A DNA stretch of 64,000 nucleotides from Asterochloris sp. CNOR1 (lineage: Eukaryota > Chlorophyta > Trebouxiophyceae > Trebouxiales > Trebouxiaceae): contig OZ017756.1 in NCBI GenBank assembly GCA_963969365.1, positions 682,001-746,000 of the forward strand, read 5' to 3'. The first letter of the stretch is position 1. Each line of letters opens with the position of its first letter. Positions 11,743 to 25,362 of the stretch are shown here, piece by piece. Made by a program: the position numbers and the translations under genes. The notes beneath the pieces are model-generated. The model made no database searches. It was not told where the DNA came from and saw nothing but the letters and a program-made list of their open reading frames with translations.

Positions 11743-12563
11743 TCAAGTATGGGCTGCTGAGCCTTGCTGTTGCTGAAGATCTGCTGACAGCCTGCATTCA
11801 GCTGGCAGACTCCAGCCACTCAAGTGCTCAGGCCCAGTGCCGCAATCCCTGAGCTGAGGCTGATGTCTCTGGAGACTGGAGACTTACAGGCTACTTACCT
11901 TGGGCAACTAGCAGATCTTGCTCAGCTTGTGGCTGAAGAAGGTGAGCAGCCTTCGAGCCTGTATGCGGACCCGCCTGTATTGTGCAGCCTGCAGCACTGC
12001 AACTTACAGCTGGCACTGGCTGCTGGCCAGAAGGCACGGCATGTGTGGCAATGAAGCATAGAAGCCTGCCGCAGCATGTCTTGACACCCTGGGTCACATC
12101 TGTTGCTTTGCACATCGACTGCCAGGCAAGTCCCTCCTAAGTCATCACTGACATTTCAGATAAGCTTCTGAGCAGCACTGGTGGCATTACATGACCTTTC
12201 CCCTGCTGCATATATGCATGCTGGAACGATTAGCAGGCATGAGCATCTGGGCCTCATCACACGTGGGAGGCCAACAGGCTAGAGCATCTGCCCCTACAAC
12301 TAGAAAGGTGTTGGTGAATGGGGCTTCAAGCTCATTTGAGCTGCCTAACTAATTTCTGAGCCACAAGCATGCATGGCGGCCAGATAGCTGTATGCATCCA
12401 CTTGGATGGCTCTCTCATCGGTGCGGCAGGTACAAATCTGACCCACACCTGGGCAAGGTCGCATTTTCATGGATCAAATTGTTTGGCTTTCTGCTGCAGC
12501 TGATCACGGAGAACACTTCTCTGAGGAGGAGTGGCTTTGAGTATTGCAGCTCTGGCAAGCTCG
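11743..12563. other. Intergenic, between U2 promoter and beta-helix gene 3' end
   Basis: No gene is supported. A strong donor-like string (CAAGGTAAGTAG on the minus strand, about 11889-11900) was seen, but no exon chain or domain goes with it. Confidence 0.4.
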
Positions 12564-15500
12564 TCATCGCCTCCCCGCCGATGCAGTGCTGGTGGCGGCA
12601 GCACCTGTTGCAGTGCCCTGCACAATGGCGCTTGGAGGTTCTGCGAGGGCAGTCGTAAGATCACTGACGCTGGGGTGGAACGTGAACTGCTGGGGGCTGA
12701 CTGCTGGGCTGCTGGTCTGGTACAGGGTAGACCCAGAGGGAGCACTGTTGCCAGCTGTCACAGTGCGCGTAATGTTGCCTTGGCCACTCCGCCAGATGGC
12801 TCCTCCCTGGCTGGCTGCATTGTTGGCCACAAGAATCTGGTCCAGGCTCAGGCTGCCTCCAGACTGGAACACGGCGCCGCCCTACAGGAACATGTGCTAC
12901 AGACATCAGCAGGCACAGCTTGCACCATCCCATGTCTGTGGGGCTGAGGAGAGATATGTGCCCCTGAGCTGCAGCCAGCAAGCATGTGGCAGGGACTGAC
13001 AGCAGCAGGAACAGCACTGGGTTCATCCATAGCACTTGCGAGCAGCTGACCTGCTCGTGTCAGGCGTCGGCGCTGAGCATGCCAGGTGGCAGCCAGACAT
13101 CTGATGGTGTGCAAACAGCCTGCTGCTGAAAGCCCCCAGATCACACAACAGCAGGCAGTCTGCCAGGCCCCACCTCACAGCCAAACCCTTCAACGGTCAC
13201 ACACCTGGCTGGCATTGTTGGAGATGAAATTGGTCTGGTTGATGGTTCCAGACTGGGGGTTGAGAAGTGCGAGGGCGCCACCAAGGTAGGCGCTGCTAGA
13301 GTTGAAGGTGCTGCTGAAGATGCTGATGAAGGTGTTGTTTTGGAACAGGGCTCCCCCTTGCTGCAGACCAGGGGGAGGCACTTGAGATGCAGTGCACTGA
13401 CTGCAGGCCCAAGACTCCTGGACAAGCCTTTCTCTTGCTGCACACCACCAGGACGCACAGCATGGCAACTGCCTCGTTGGTCTTGCCCCAGGGGTTCACC
13501 AAAGAACCCCTGTGGCATGCTAGCTAGGGCCACGAGCACATAACCCTGATGAAGCACAACCGGCACTGAGATTTCTGCCTGCAGCAGACGTCCCCCCGGT
13601 GGACGGCACAGCACTTCACCAAGCCGCATCTGGACATCGCTCTGCGGGCTGTGCCAGGTGACTCACCTGGAAGGCGAACCCGCTCACAAAGCTGCACCCC
13701 GTCACAAAGGTTTGGGAGTTAGTGGAGTAGACAGTGCCACCATACACGGCCGAGTTGAAGACGAAATTGGTGCGCTGTAATGTGAGCGCTGAGCCGGCGT
13801 CTGCATAGATGGCGCCGCCTACACGAAAAGGAGCTAGAATGGGTTCTGGTCTTGCAGCGAGGCACAAGGGGGCGCAACCAGGCACGGCCACAGCTGCAGC
13901 TGCACGGCTGTCAAGGTGTGCAGGCATGCATGCTGCCAACCCCCATCTTTGTTTGCTGCTGCTGGTAATCTGCTGCTGGTGCTCACCTGCGACAGCGCTG
14001 TTGTTGCTGAAGGTTGAGTCGTGCAGGTATGCCGCAGCTGAGCGGCCAATGTAGAGCTGGCCCTGGGTGGCATTCCCTGAGGAATTGAGGAAACTGGCGC
14101 TGAAGGTGTTGATGGTAGCTCCAATGACTGCGACGCTGGAAGTGTTGGCGGCCTGGACGCAGGTGAAACATTTTGCTGAAATAGTGACTGTGAAGGTAGC
14201 AATGCGTCCAGGAATTCGATGACAGGGCCCTCAGCCTGCATGCAGGAGGCACCAGCAGCGCAAAAGCAAGGCTGGCAGCAGGGCGGATTCAGTGGCGCCA
14301 AGGAATGCTACACTGGAGGTGGTGATGACTGGCAAGTAGGTACCAGGGCGCACATGTGCTGCTGCCAGTGGCTGCGGTTCACAGGCATCCCTGCTGCGCT
14401 GACCAAGGTGATGCGTGCCTGCCGACATGAGCAAGCTGATAATGGTAAGCAGCTGCCGGCAGCAGTCATGTTAACTTGAGGGCTGGGACCAACCCAGATA
14501 CAGCTGAATCAGCGATGAGCCACCCCACAGCACCCCAAGGCTGCCGAGCCATCAGCCTGCTGGGGAGCTAGGGCAAGTGTGCCCCATGGGGCAAGTTTGC
14601 CCCAGTCAAGAAAAGCCCAGATGCTGCAAGCCCCAAAGCTGTGACCGGTCGCTGTTGTCACAAGGTGTCCTCCACGCCCTCATGCCTGAGAGGGCAGCTC
14701 CCACCTGGTTGTGGCAGGACAAGTCGGAGTAGCTGCTGGCAGAAAGGCTGGCAACATGCCACCTCACAGCACTTGTCTTGTCACAGCCAGCACACTGCCC
14801 CACCTGGTTCCCCTCGAACAAGCTGTTGTACAAGATGAGGGCAGAGGCAGCCTCTGCTTGCAGCACGCCAACATTAGCCGCAGAGCAGCCCACAAAGTTG
14901 CTGTTAGCGATTGCAGCTGTAGCGTTACGGATGAGCAAGTGAGTAGAGGCGTTGGTCTGGAGGCTGATCAGCGTGTTGTTGATACCCAGGTTCTGGTCGG
15001 CAATTACAAGTGTGGCAGGGCTGTTGCTGACAGGTTGGAAGTTGACGCCTGCAGCAAAACACTGTGCAGGTGGGCTGGGGTTACATCAGCTGCATGATGC
15101 GCAGGGCAGGACCCGCCCACTGCCTCAGCGTCCAGCATTTGAAGGTGCAGGCTGTTGGAGTGCAGTGCTCAGAAGGTTGAGGTGCAGTGCTGCTAGACAC
15201 TGCAGAGGCTGCCACAAAGGCAGTGATGGCTCAGGGCCATGCATTCACCCTGGCTACAGGCAGGCTGAGCAGATGGCCGGCGGAGCTCTGCAGCTGCCTG
15301 CCTGTCAGCCACACCTTTGAAGTTGGCGGCAAAGGACTGCAGCGCTGGCAACCCCTGGATGGCCACAGGCAGTCCTTCTCCCTCACAGGTGAGGTTTGCA
15401 AAAGCTATGCCGTTGACTGGGGGTGGAAGTTGGCGGCCGTTCAGTATTGATTGAGCAAGCTTGTCTGCAGGGGCAGCAAGACCACTCATCACACAGGGGT

Positions 15501-15954
15501 GTAGTAACACGTCAGTTGAGGGTCAGTTGCAACACAGCAATACACAAGATGCTTGGCGCAGGGGACAGAGGGCTGACAGGCAGCCGGATGTGCTTGTAAT
15601 GATTGGGCCTGGTCTGGGCAGCCCACAGACTCACTTGTGGCAACAGCCTGCGGGCCCAGGAGGATTATGAAGCAAGTGGTTTGCTCAACGGGGGGGTCTG
15701 CAAGAGGCAGGGACTTCACGAGTCTGGTGTCAAGTAAGAAGAATGACTTCACTTGCAGTGTTTGTGTGTGGACTCTGCAGCCACCAACAGATCACAGACC
15801 TGGCTCACACACAATTTGCAGCATCAGTCGCGGTCAAGCTGCAGCACTCGCTGCAGCACTCACTCTGCAGCTCCGCAGACCGGACACTCTGAGCCTGCAC
15901 CAGGTTTGAGCTGAGCAGCCATCCCAGCAACAGCAAGATCATGGGCAGTATCAT
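12564..15954 (-). CDS. Secreted right-handed beta-helix (polymorphic membrane protein-like) protein
   Basis: The ATG at 15954 opens a clear signal peptide (MILPMILLLLGWLLSSNLVQAQ). Exons follow near 15475-15318 (LNGRQLPPPVNGIAFANLTC), 15070-14804, 14157-13987, 13820-13665, 13360-13205 and 12880-12564, ending in TGA. Each middle exon carries parallel beta-helix repeats with GGA(I/L/V)-aromatic turns and S-x-F-x-x-N-x-A ladders: GGAIYADAGSALTLQRTNF, GGALFQNNTFISIFSSTF, FLNSSGNATQGQLYIGRSA. The pattern is that of extracellular pectate-lyase-fold or Chlamydia Pmp-like proteins common in green algae. No lyase catalytic residues can be assigned. It is likely a secreted or wall adhesion protein (inference). 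Some first exons may be missing from this model between 15817 and 15475. Confidence 0.75.
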
Positions 15955-16408
15955 GGCTTTTTGAAGATAGCACTGCCAGGGGAGGCCCAGCCAAGAAGAG
16001 ATTGACTGCAGGCACGGAGCTAAGCTCATGACATGATGGAATGCAACATCAACTCCTGGAAGAGGGACCTGCAAGGCAGGCTGCATTGCACTATTGGGGC
16101 AGCCAATAATCTGCACAGCTCCCCAAAGGCTGCTTGCGCAAGCAGTGCAGGGTCACCTAGGTGGTGGGGTCCTCCGCAGGCAGCAGATTGTGCAGAAAAG
16201 CGACCTGCCAGCTGCCAGCTGTTTGTCACAGCTCAAGAGGGATCTCAGGGTCTGGTGCCCGGATCTGCATATCTGCACTGGCTCTGCTTGGGCACCCGCT
16301 CAAATCATCAGATCTGCCTGCGGGACTGACCTGCAAAGCATTCAGAGTTCTGTAACCCGCTGCTGAATTATATTTGATTCTTTCATACGGAGACGGCCAG
16401 CAACTAGC
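15955..16408. promoter_or_regulatory. Shared divergent promoter region (454 bp)
   Basis: The beta-helix gene and the C2-VASt gene start head to head here, so both promoters and 5' UTRs must lie in this interval. No consensus element is obvious. Confidence 0.5.
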
Positions 16409-19400
16409 ATGCCTTTCAGACGTAGAGTCCGCAACTTGCTGCACTCCAAACATGGCAACACCAATCCTGAAGCTGCCACTCCCCCGAACCAGAGCTCCAC
16501 TGCTTCTCCACCCGGCAGCGATGATGATGGCAGCAGTGTGCACAGCTTGGAGTACACAGAAGTGAGACTTGCACATGCCATGAGCCTGCAGTAGCAGGCA
16601 GATGCATGCATATGAAGCAGGCGCACACAGCATGCAGCAAGCCTAGGCCCAGCCAAGTCCCTCCAAACAGACCTCAAAATTTGCCGCCTCTGTGCAGTCC
16701 ACAGCCGGAGACAGTCTGGCCGATAGCTTTGATGGGGAGCAGCCCCTGTCTGGAGATGGTCCCCTGCAGGGATTGTTGGCAGATGGAGACACCTCGGCAC
16801 GCTATGTCAAAGTGGTGGTGTATGAGGCTCATGGCCTGAAGATTGCAGATGTTGGGGGCTTTTCAGACCCGTGAGTGCTGTCTGAGCAGTGCACAGCGCT
16901 GCTTGGTGTGAGGGGAGCAGTTCATGCCCGATGCCAGTGAGGCCCCTGCAGGCGAGGTGGATGCACTCGCACAATTTGTGTGAGCCTCCAGGCCTGCTCC
17001 TGCAGGTACGTGGAGATGAGGCTGGGGAGCAGTGAGCAGCGCCAGACAAGAGTCATTCTGAAGACGCTGTCTCCCCAGTGGGATGAGGAATACTGCCTCA
17101 GGATGGCTGTCTCAGAGGACCTCAGCCAGCACCAGCTCATGCTGACTGTGTGGGACCACGATGTCCGCAAGGTGACAGTTGCCGTATAGCTGCCTGCTGG
17201 GAGTTATGCCAGCCTGGAGCTGTCCTGGGCGGCAACATGGCAGACTTACAGCTTGCTCAATGACATGGCGCAACAGCAGAAACGGTCTCACAGGCAGCTC
17301 TGGCATGTATAGCCAGGCCCAGCATCAATTGGCAAGTGTGTTGGGGTGTGGCTGCAAGACGTTCCATGACGGTGGCGCCAGGGCAGTGGCTGGGCAGCTG
17401 CTTGGCCCTGAAGCTGCAGGTCACATGTGCAGGAGGTGCAGAAGATTAAACAATGCTTTCTGCATTGCCATGCCAGCGTGCCGTAACAAGGAGCTGTAAG
17501 GACGCAGTGCCACAGTGTCTGGTTTCCCACCCTAAATTGCCAGTGGCTGCTGCTGCAGCCACTTTGGCCTGCCATCTTGCAGTAGCAGACATCAAATGCA
17601 TCATGTTCAGTGCAAGTCCGCCCACTGCTCACTGCATACTGGCTGCAACTTGACAGTCAAGTGCAGCCACCAACTCTTGCACTCCAATCCATGTTGACAG
17701 GAAATCCCCTGCTGACTGTGCAGGGGCATGACTTCCTGGGCAAGGTGTCTGTTGACCTGGCAGCCCTGCTGAATGAGCGCCCAGATGCGAAGGCCACAGA
17801 TTCCATGTGGCTGCCCCTGCTGAACAGGAAAGGTGCTAAGGGCAAAGGGGAGCTCAGGATTGGGCTGGAGTTCCTGTCGGCAGCTCAGGCGCAGCAGGTG
17901 GGGTTGCACCTGGTCTCACAGGTGCCCAGCAGTGATCGCGGCTCACATCTGCTTCAGGGTGCCGGGACACCTGCCCCACAGCATCAGCCCTGGGGTGCCC
18001 ACAGGGTGCAATTGAGCTTGGCTGCTGCTTTACTGGCAGCCGTACATTGCTTGCCGTGTGTTCTTGCTGAGCGGGCCTGCACAGGCAAATTGGCCTGCAC
18101 AGGCATATGTAGTCGGCGGTTTCTGAGTTCAAGGTGTTATGTCAGTGACTGCCCTGCAGGCAGCAGCTTGGGGTAGCAGCAGCAAGGTTTTCCAGGCTCT
18201 CTTAGCAGTGTCACCTGCATGTTTATCATCTGGCCTTGGCTTCCATCCAGGCGCGCTCACACTGAAACCTGTGGGCCCTGCTTGGTGCAGTTCCAGATCA
18301 CTCGTGGCCAGGGAGCAGACGCCAGCCATGCTGAGAAGCTGAAGGAGTATAGCCTCACGCTCAAGGTGCATGGCGTCAGGGATGTCATAGGCCACCTGAA
18401 TAGCGGGCTGCAGAGCGGAATCATGGTGGAGACAAGGTGGGTTGCTGGGTACATGGCTAGGGGTGGTGCTTCTGCTGGGGGATGACAAAAGCGGCCCACA
18501 GAGCAATGTCTCAGTGAAGATTGAGGTGGGCTGCCAGAGGCGTAACTGGTCTTTGGCTGGTGGTGGTGCCTCTGCTGTGGTTGACCACAGTGGCCTACAC
18601 AGCAGCAGCCTGCAGAGCAGTGTCACAAGGTAAGGTGGGCTCCTGACTGCCAATTTGATGAAAGGACACGTGGCTTGCACAATACAGTGTGGAGCAACGG
18701 CTCTCCACATGGAAAGATGATAGCGCCGACGGCTGCTGGCATGATTGCAGAGTCTATCTGTGAGAGTGATGCATTGGGCAGGTTGGGCGTCAGACCTTTC
18801 ACCGTTGTGTCACTGCAAAATATCCTCCTGGCAGGCTAACCTGCCCTGGTGTTGGCTGCTCACCCTGCATTTCCCTTCTGCACGTCTGAAGATGAAGACA
18901 TGTACACTGCAGCAGACCTGAAGCCCCTTTGCCTGCAGCCTGTGAGGTTCTGTCACTGCCTGCAGGCTGGGCAGCTTTGAAGCCACAACACCCATTGTCA
19001 AGAACAAGAGGTGAGAGGTCACTAGTGGGCCAGGCTGTTCAGTCTGCTGTCTCAAGGCTCAATCACCCCTTTGGAAGTCTTGCAGCATCGCCGCACTGTC
19101 TGTCGGAAGGCCTGCAGCAACAGAAAGGGCCTTGATACACTTCTGTGCCAAGTTGCTGGCCGCACAGGCCACCTTGCAGTAACAGCAGCCTGTCGTCTAC
19201 CGTATTTGCTTGGCCTGGGCCATCTTGTCTGCACCCCTCAAACTTCCACGATGTGAACTTGCTGTGCTCTGTTCAAGAGTCACCATTCTGAGTGTGACCT
19301 GCCTGGCTGTGGTGCAGTGAGGACGGTAGCGAGCTCGAGCTTGTCTTTGACAAGGAGCTGGCAATTATCATGCAGGAGGCTCTCAGCATCCCATCTACGG

Positions 19401-22400
19401 GGGCTGTCAAGTCTGCAGCCCACCATTTCCTTGAGGTGGGTCCATATGGTCATTAGGCAGGTGAGGTGTATGGTTTTAGGGAGACGGTGTTACCTTTGTT
19501 TGCCACACATGGCGGGTGCCAGCCCTCTGCTGTACAGTCAGCAGCTGAGAACCCCTTGCTGCGAAAGACGTCATTAGAGAAAGCTGTATGTACAATGAGT
19601 GGCAAGTGCACCATGCAGGAATGCACGCATGCTCATCAGCCCAACATCTTGGATCAACCTCATCCTCACACTCCTGCTGCCAAGTGTGGAATCAAGCTGC
19701 CCATACATGCCTGCAGGTGTCCCACCAATCCCTGCGGCAGCAGGGCAGTTTCCAGGAGGTCCGCTTCGTGCTCAAGCGCATCAAGAATCACTCCAAGGTG
19801 AGAGTCACAGGCTTTCAGGACTCACTTGCGCTCCCACTGCTGTCCCTCATGCCTGGTGAAGCTTGTGCCCTGCTCTTCACCAATGGGAAGATCCGTTGCT
19901 GTACCAGCATGCTGAAAATAATGCTTTACTGTCAATGGAGCCACAGCGTCTGGAACTGCTCTCTGCCGCAAGGGGGCGGCCAGACCCTGAGCAGGCCGCG
20001 TGTGCACCGGTGCAGGGGCAGATTGCATTCCGCCTGCAGCAAGTCATGTACTCTTGTGTTGACTGCACAGAGGCAGCAGGCAGGAGGCTGTCTGGCTTTG
20101 ATTGGCTGCAGCTGTGTGCAGCTGCAGGTCCGCCGGCCTCACCCTCTGACAATGTCAAACTTGAAACACCAGGCAGGACAGGCATGAGGTGTCTCAGCAG
20201 TGTAACACTCTGAGCTGCAACAGGCAGAATAGGGAACCTGAATCATCTGTGGCTCCTGTGCAGAGACGGGGTGGGAGGAAGGCTATCCACGTCATCGGGG
20301 TCACACATATCCCCCTGAGCCGCATTCCAGTGGACCCTGCAGCAGAGAAGACTGATGAGCCAGTAGAGGAGGCCCCTGCACAGGTGTGCGCTGCTCTGTG
20401 CATGTTGGGGTGGCTGGGACCTGAATGCCAATAACAATCATACTGGCTCATGCATGCCAGCAGGTACTACAGCAGAGCACACTGCACAGGCCCTCTCAGG
20501 GTCAGGTGCAGGCACTGCGGAATGGCTAGCTTGTTGGTGTAGGTCCTTTGGTGGTGTCCCATTGGGCTCTGAAGGCCACAGCATGCCTGTAAAGGCATGT
20601 GCGGGCAGCTGTACTCCCCTCTTTCCTGTCCTGGCCAATTTGTCTTGACAGAATTGCCCACCTGGCACATGGAAGGCTTTCCCACGTATTTATGGCTGCA
20701 GTTCAACTGTTGATTGCTAACATCACCCCTGGGAAGGAGCAAAGCTTTCATACAAGCATAACTGCCCCCATGCAGGCACATGAGGCCACAGAGGAGCACC
20801 CAAGCGTACTGCGTCAGATATCCAGCACTGCACTCAAGGCAGCCTCCCAGCTGGTGCAAGCCGGGAAGGCTGCCATCGGGCAGGAGGGTGCTGATGGCGG
20901 GGCTGCACCTGCTGCAGCGGAGGAGCCTCAGATTGAGGTCACCAAGGTGGGGAGGGGCTTGACGCTTGGCATTGCACTGATTGGTGCTTCTGGTCCTGCA
21001 GCATAGGAGCCTTGGGAGGGTTGGGTTCACCAGGGCGGGGAAGAGCTTGCGGCTGTCGGCGCTGTTCTACATGGGTGATGTGTGTTCTGTAAGATGGTGT
21101 TGCTTGGTTGCTTGGTTGATGTGGATTCGCCTGCAGCACAGGAGCCTCTGCCTTGTGAAGTGTACAGGTGGGGTTGGGTGTCAGACCAGCATGGTGATGC
21201 ACGTCCAGTGGGGTGACAGTGGCTGGGTTGTGTGGCAGAGGAACCTCACAGAGAGGCAGCAAGATAGGCAGGCCTCATGCCCAGTTGTTGCAGGAGAGTG
21301 GGTGAACTGCTCCAACGGCAGACCATCTTGCCTGAATATTGCAGATAATGCTGTAGCCTGAAGAGCCATGTTCAGGAATATTTTAGACAAAAGGATAACC
21401 CAGGTCAGCTTCGCTGACCTTGCATCATCATAAAGCATACCTCAGGTGCTGCCCTGCTTCTCACTCGGGCCGACTCTCAGAATTTGTGAGCCTGAAGCTC
21501 ACAGCTGTGGCCCTGACTTGTGGTGTGACATGTTCTGTCTTGTGAAGGAGCATGAGATGGAGGAGCTGGCAGCAAGGAGCCAGCAATTCTGGCTGCCCCT
21601 GGAGCGCGCTGGGGGCCAGCAGCTTGGGCAGCTGCTGGTGTCTCTGCTGTTCACCAAGGTGCGGGGTGTCTCTGCTGTTCACCAAGGTGCACGAGCTTTG
21701 CCGGGAGCAACCGCTTTGCCTTGAGGCGCAATCCCTGCTTCCAGCCCCCCTGCAGGTCTGGCAGAGGAGCATGCTGGCGCGCTGCTCCCTCTACTAGCAG
21801 CTGCTCAGTTGATGACAGTCCCAGGTGCATATCAGCATCAGCTACCATGCAGACCGGGAGGGGGGCCAACCTTACAGCTTGTAAGTGCAAAATGCCTAAT
21901 CTGCATAGCGTGCCTTGTTGTGCTGTTCAGGTGGCAGCAGTTGAGGTGTTGAATGGAGCTGAGAACCTCCCTGCCTCACCTGCACCCCCTGGATTGTGCA
22001 GGTAGCAGCAGGAGATGCAGTGGCAGTAGACGATGACGATGATGATGCCACTGAGGGGCCTGAGCCTGCAGCCCTGCAGCTGCCGGACCCTCTGGAGGTC
22101 TCGCTCATGGACGAAACACTGCCCACGGGCGTTAAGGTGGGCTGGTCTTATTGTCAGCGGCTGAACTGTTCCCGCAGGGCAGCACCTACTGTAGGGGGCT
22201 GAGGTTTCCGAGTATCATTCTGGAGAGAGTGGCCGCCTTTGTCCAGAGTGTATTGCAGAACTGACACGTGTGAGGCAATTGTGGCCCCACAGGCATCAGC
22301 CAGTCTGTCATGCTGTCAGCCCTGGCGGGCGCCTGGACACCTGAGTGCATTCCCTTGCGCAGCTTTTGTTGGTGGTGCAAGCAGGGGGGTGGCACCACAA

Positions 22401-25085
22401 ATTCCTAGATGAGGCAGCTGTGTACAGCACAGCTGATCTGCAGGTTGTGCTTGCTGCATTCAGGCCTGCAGATGTCCGCCAGCCCCCCAAGAGCCAGTGC
22501 TGCTGCAACACAGTCCAGGGCTGCCTTCAGAAGTGCATGTGCACTTCGGCCATGCTCCCTCCGTTGCCATGCCGTGCAAACATGCTCTCAAAATAGCCAT
22601 GCCTGCACCTGCAGGGCCTCTGGAAGCTACTGTGGCGCGGTGACAGCCCTTTTGTAGAGAAGTTTTATGCAGCCAGGAAGTTCACGGAGATCAGTATTGG
22701 GCAATGGGCAGTGGTCTCAGGCAAACGGCAGAGACAAGTGTCCTACATTGTAAGTTGCTGCGCAGGCTGTGCCTTCAGGGCTCCATGTGCATTGTGCGGC
22801 AGTCTCTTGGGAGTGGCAACCTGCGTGGCCTTCCTGCACATGTCCGTCACAGCTGTTTCAGCATGGCTGTGTGCGTCAGCTGCAGTGGCATCAGCCGTCA
22901 GCCACCCAGCTGGAGTGCATCAGCCATGCACTCTGCTGTGCGGCTTCTGCAGTCTTCAAAGAGATCATGCCATCTGTTGTGCAGCCTGCCTCTGAATTTC
23001 ATAGACGCTGCCCTCATGCAGTGCCCATCACTGAGGGGTCTGCAAAGTGCACCTGAGCAGTGCAAGTGTTTGTGAAAAGCCTTGTGCCATCTGCTGGGTG
23101 CAGACTCCTCTGAAGAAGCAAGCCATGGCGCCCCCGGAGGCCAAGTGCATTGAGGACCAGATGGTGCAGGTCAAGGAGGTAAAGCTGCTGCTGTCAGGAA
23201 CTGTATGGTCGCTATATGCCATTGCAGGCAGCAATGCCTTGCTTGCCATAGTCGTAAGGTCAAATTTTTAGGGCAGCTGCTGCTCAAGCGATGAGGTTCT
23301 GCAATATGCAATTGCCCTTCCCCTAGTTGGGGCCGCTCCTCCAGTGAGCTGGAGGGCATGAACAGGCTGTCTCTGGGTTTGCATGATGTCATGATGTCTG
23401 CACCACTCTCTTGCCAGCAGCACTCTGCTGTTGCCTGTGCATGGCACTGGCTTTGCAATCGCCAGATTCTGAAGGTGACTGATGTCAAGTCTGTCATTGC
23501 TGTTCAGGATGGTGGCTGGGTGGTCAATGTAGAGGCCAACACTCCTGGGGTGAGTCCAGGATGCCCCCATTTACGGGAGTGGCTGCTGTGCTGTTGCATC
23601 ATGGCTGTGCCACCTCTAGAGCAGCTGCCATGCTCACGCAGCCATCCCTACAAACTGCCGCCATGCTCATGCAGTGTAGCAACCAGCGAGCTGGCTGCTG
23701 ACCCTTCATTCGGCTGCGACATCTGCTTAGCGCCTTGCTGCACTGCTGACTGGGAAACACTGGCCACTGCAGGTGCCCTACGGCGGTGCCTTCTACCAGA
23801 AGCTGCAATTCGCTTGCCAGTATGAGGGGCGCCAGCGGTGCCATCTGCGCATCACGGGGCAGTGCGAGTTCCGCAAGAGCGTGATGGTCAAGGGACTCAT
23901 TGCCAAGGCCTCGGTTGAGGTGAGTGTCTCAATGTGGGCTGATGCAGGCAACACCAATCGTCTGGTTGTGTGCCGATGGCTCCGAGTCTGCCAGAGGTCA
24001 GCATTATTATCTGCATAGCCATGCAGAATCAGCAAGGCAGTGGCAGCTGCCTGGCTATCAGCACGTCCAGCAAGGCCCCGAACAAAGTGGGACTACTTTG
24101 AAAATCGTTCCCTGGCATCAGGCACCTGTCAGTGCCTGGCTTTGTGGAGATAGATGCATACTCCGCGAGAGGCGAGCTCACAAGGCAATGCGTGCACAGC
24201 AAGGCCTCGGTAGAGGTGAAGGCCTAGCAATCTGCGTCTGGAAGCATGCCCAGTAGCAAGTGATGAGGCTGCCTGGCTTGGTGCTCACATGTGCAGCTTC
24301 ACAGCTCGGCATACTTCCTTCAGTTGTGATGCATGTTGCCCCACCAAAACAGCTGCCACCTGCTCCCGTGAGGGGCCTCGTCTTCCCGAGCCCAAGCCAC
24401 CAGCCTGCCTATTGTACGCTGAGATGCGCCAGCAACTGTCTGTGCGCAAGACACGTGCTATGTACGCAGACACCCTGCATGGCTGCAAGGTCTGTCGTCC
24501 AACCAAATTTGTCAATCCAGTACCTTGCTTGTTGACCCGTGTCCTGCATGCCTGCAGGGCATGCGTGAGACCTACGGTATGTATGCTGACACCCTGCGTG
24601 GCCAGCTGGGGTCCACTGCCCCGCCCACCAGCGCAGCTATGAGCACCGTTGTGCAGCATGCAGAGGCTTCAGGCAGCCGCCAGCAGACAGTTGTGGTGAG
24701 CAGCAATTGCTTGCCAGACTGCCAGTGCAAAGCGTACCTTTGGCTGCTGACTGTGGTGCATGGGCATTGATTGACATATGGACGTGTGCTGTATGATGCC
24801 TGGGTTGCACAGGCTTTGGCAGCTCTAGCTGATGACAACAGGGCACGGGCTTGTCTGACAGACCTGTCACCTGCTGGCTGTGTGTTGTGTATGTGTCACA
24901 GCTCTGCCTTTGTGGCTGCTTGTTGAAGTACAACGACACTCTACATGTGTGCTGTGCAGATCATGCTCACGACTGTGATTGTGCTGCTGTTAATCCTCAT
25001 GCTGGCTGTCTGGAATGTTTCGAGAAGTATTTCACGCCTGCACATCTCTCTCAGCCATATTGGACAGCCTCCCCGTCTTGGGTAA
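16409..25085 (+). CDS. C2 and VASt domain protein with C-terminal membrane anchor
   Basis: The start is ATG 16409 (MPFRRRVRNLLHSK). Exons 16698-16870, 17006-17171 and 17724-17897 encode a C2 domain: VKVVVYEAHGLKIAD, GFSDPYVEMRLGS, TLSPQWDEEYCLRM, LTVWDHD and GHDFLGKVSVDLAALL, with the Ca2+-binding Asp positions present. Later exons (18291-18436, 18966-19010, 19318-19435 and on) may hold one or two diverged C2-like regions. An acidic linker (DDDDDDATEG) at about 22050 precedes a VASt domain: GDSPFVEKFYAARKFTEISI (from 22615), MAPPEAKCIEDQMVQVK (23104), VPYGGAFYQKLQFACQYEG (23773) and RETYGMYADTLRGQL (24558). The last exon (24957-25085) encodes a transmembrane helix (LTTVIVLLLILMLAVW). VASt domains bind sterol-type lipids; plant relatives are the C2-GRAM-VASt proteins. 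No GRAM domain is visible. Role inferred: Ca2+-responsive lipid binding at membrane contacts. Exons between 19.8 and 22 kb are uncertain. Confidence 0.82.
21637..21690 (+). repeat. 28-bp exact tandem duplication across a 5' splice site
   Basis: The 26-nt block running from GGTGTCTCTG to CACCAAGGTGC occurs at 21637 and again at 21665. Both copies end AAG then GTGC, so the exon ending ...LLVSLLFTK has two identical donors 28 bp apart. Use of the second would add 28 nt and shift the frame. Confidence 0.85.
24440..24607 (+). repeat. Upstream degenerate copy of a VASt exon
   Basis: The exon from 24558 begins with MRETYGMYADTLRG. About 115 bp earlier (about 24445-24485) the intron encodes VRKTRAMYADTLHG in one frame. 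The preceding intron also has a fragment like the end of the previous exon (AAGGCCTCGGTAGAGGTGAA near 24202). Confidence 0.7.
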
Positions 25086-25362
25086 ACTCTCAGCCAAATC
25101 TCACGACCATTACCACAGACACTGCACAATGCAACAAAGGAACCCTGCAATCCAGCTTAGAACGTGACCATTGGATATATGACCCTCCGCCTCATGAATG
25201 TGCCATGCACTGCACAGCTGGTTGTGCAGACCTCATGAAGCCATACTCCCTGGCTCGCATCATGAGTTAGTTGAAGCTGAAACATTTGATGATCTTGAGT
25301 TTCTGTACAGCCTTGCTTTGGGTGAGAAAGCAATCAAGGAGGGCCGAGGTGGGAATTGATCA

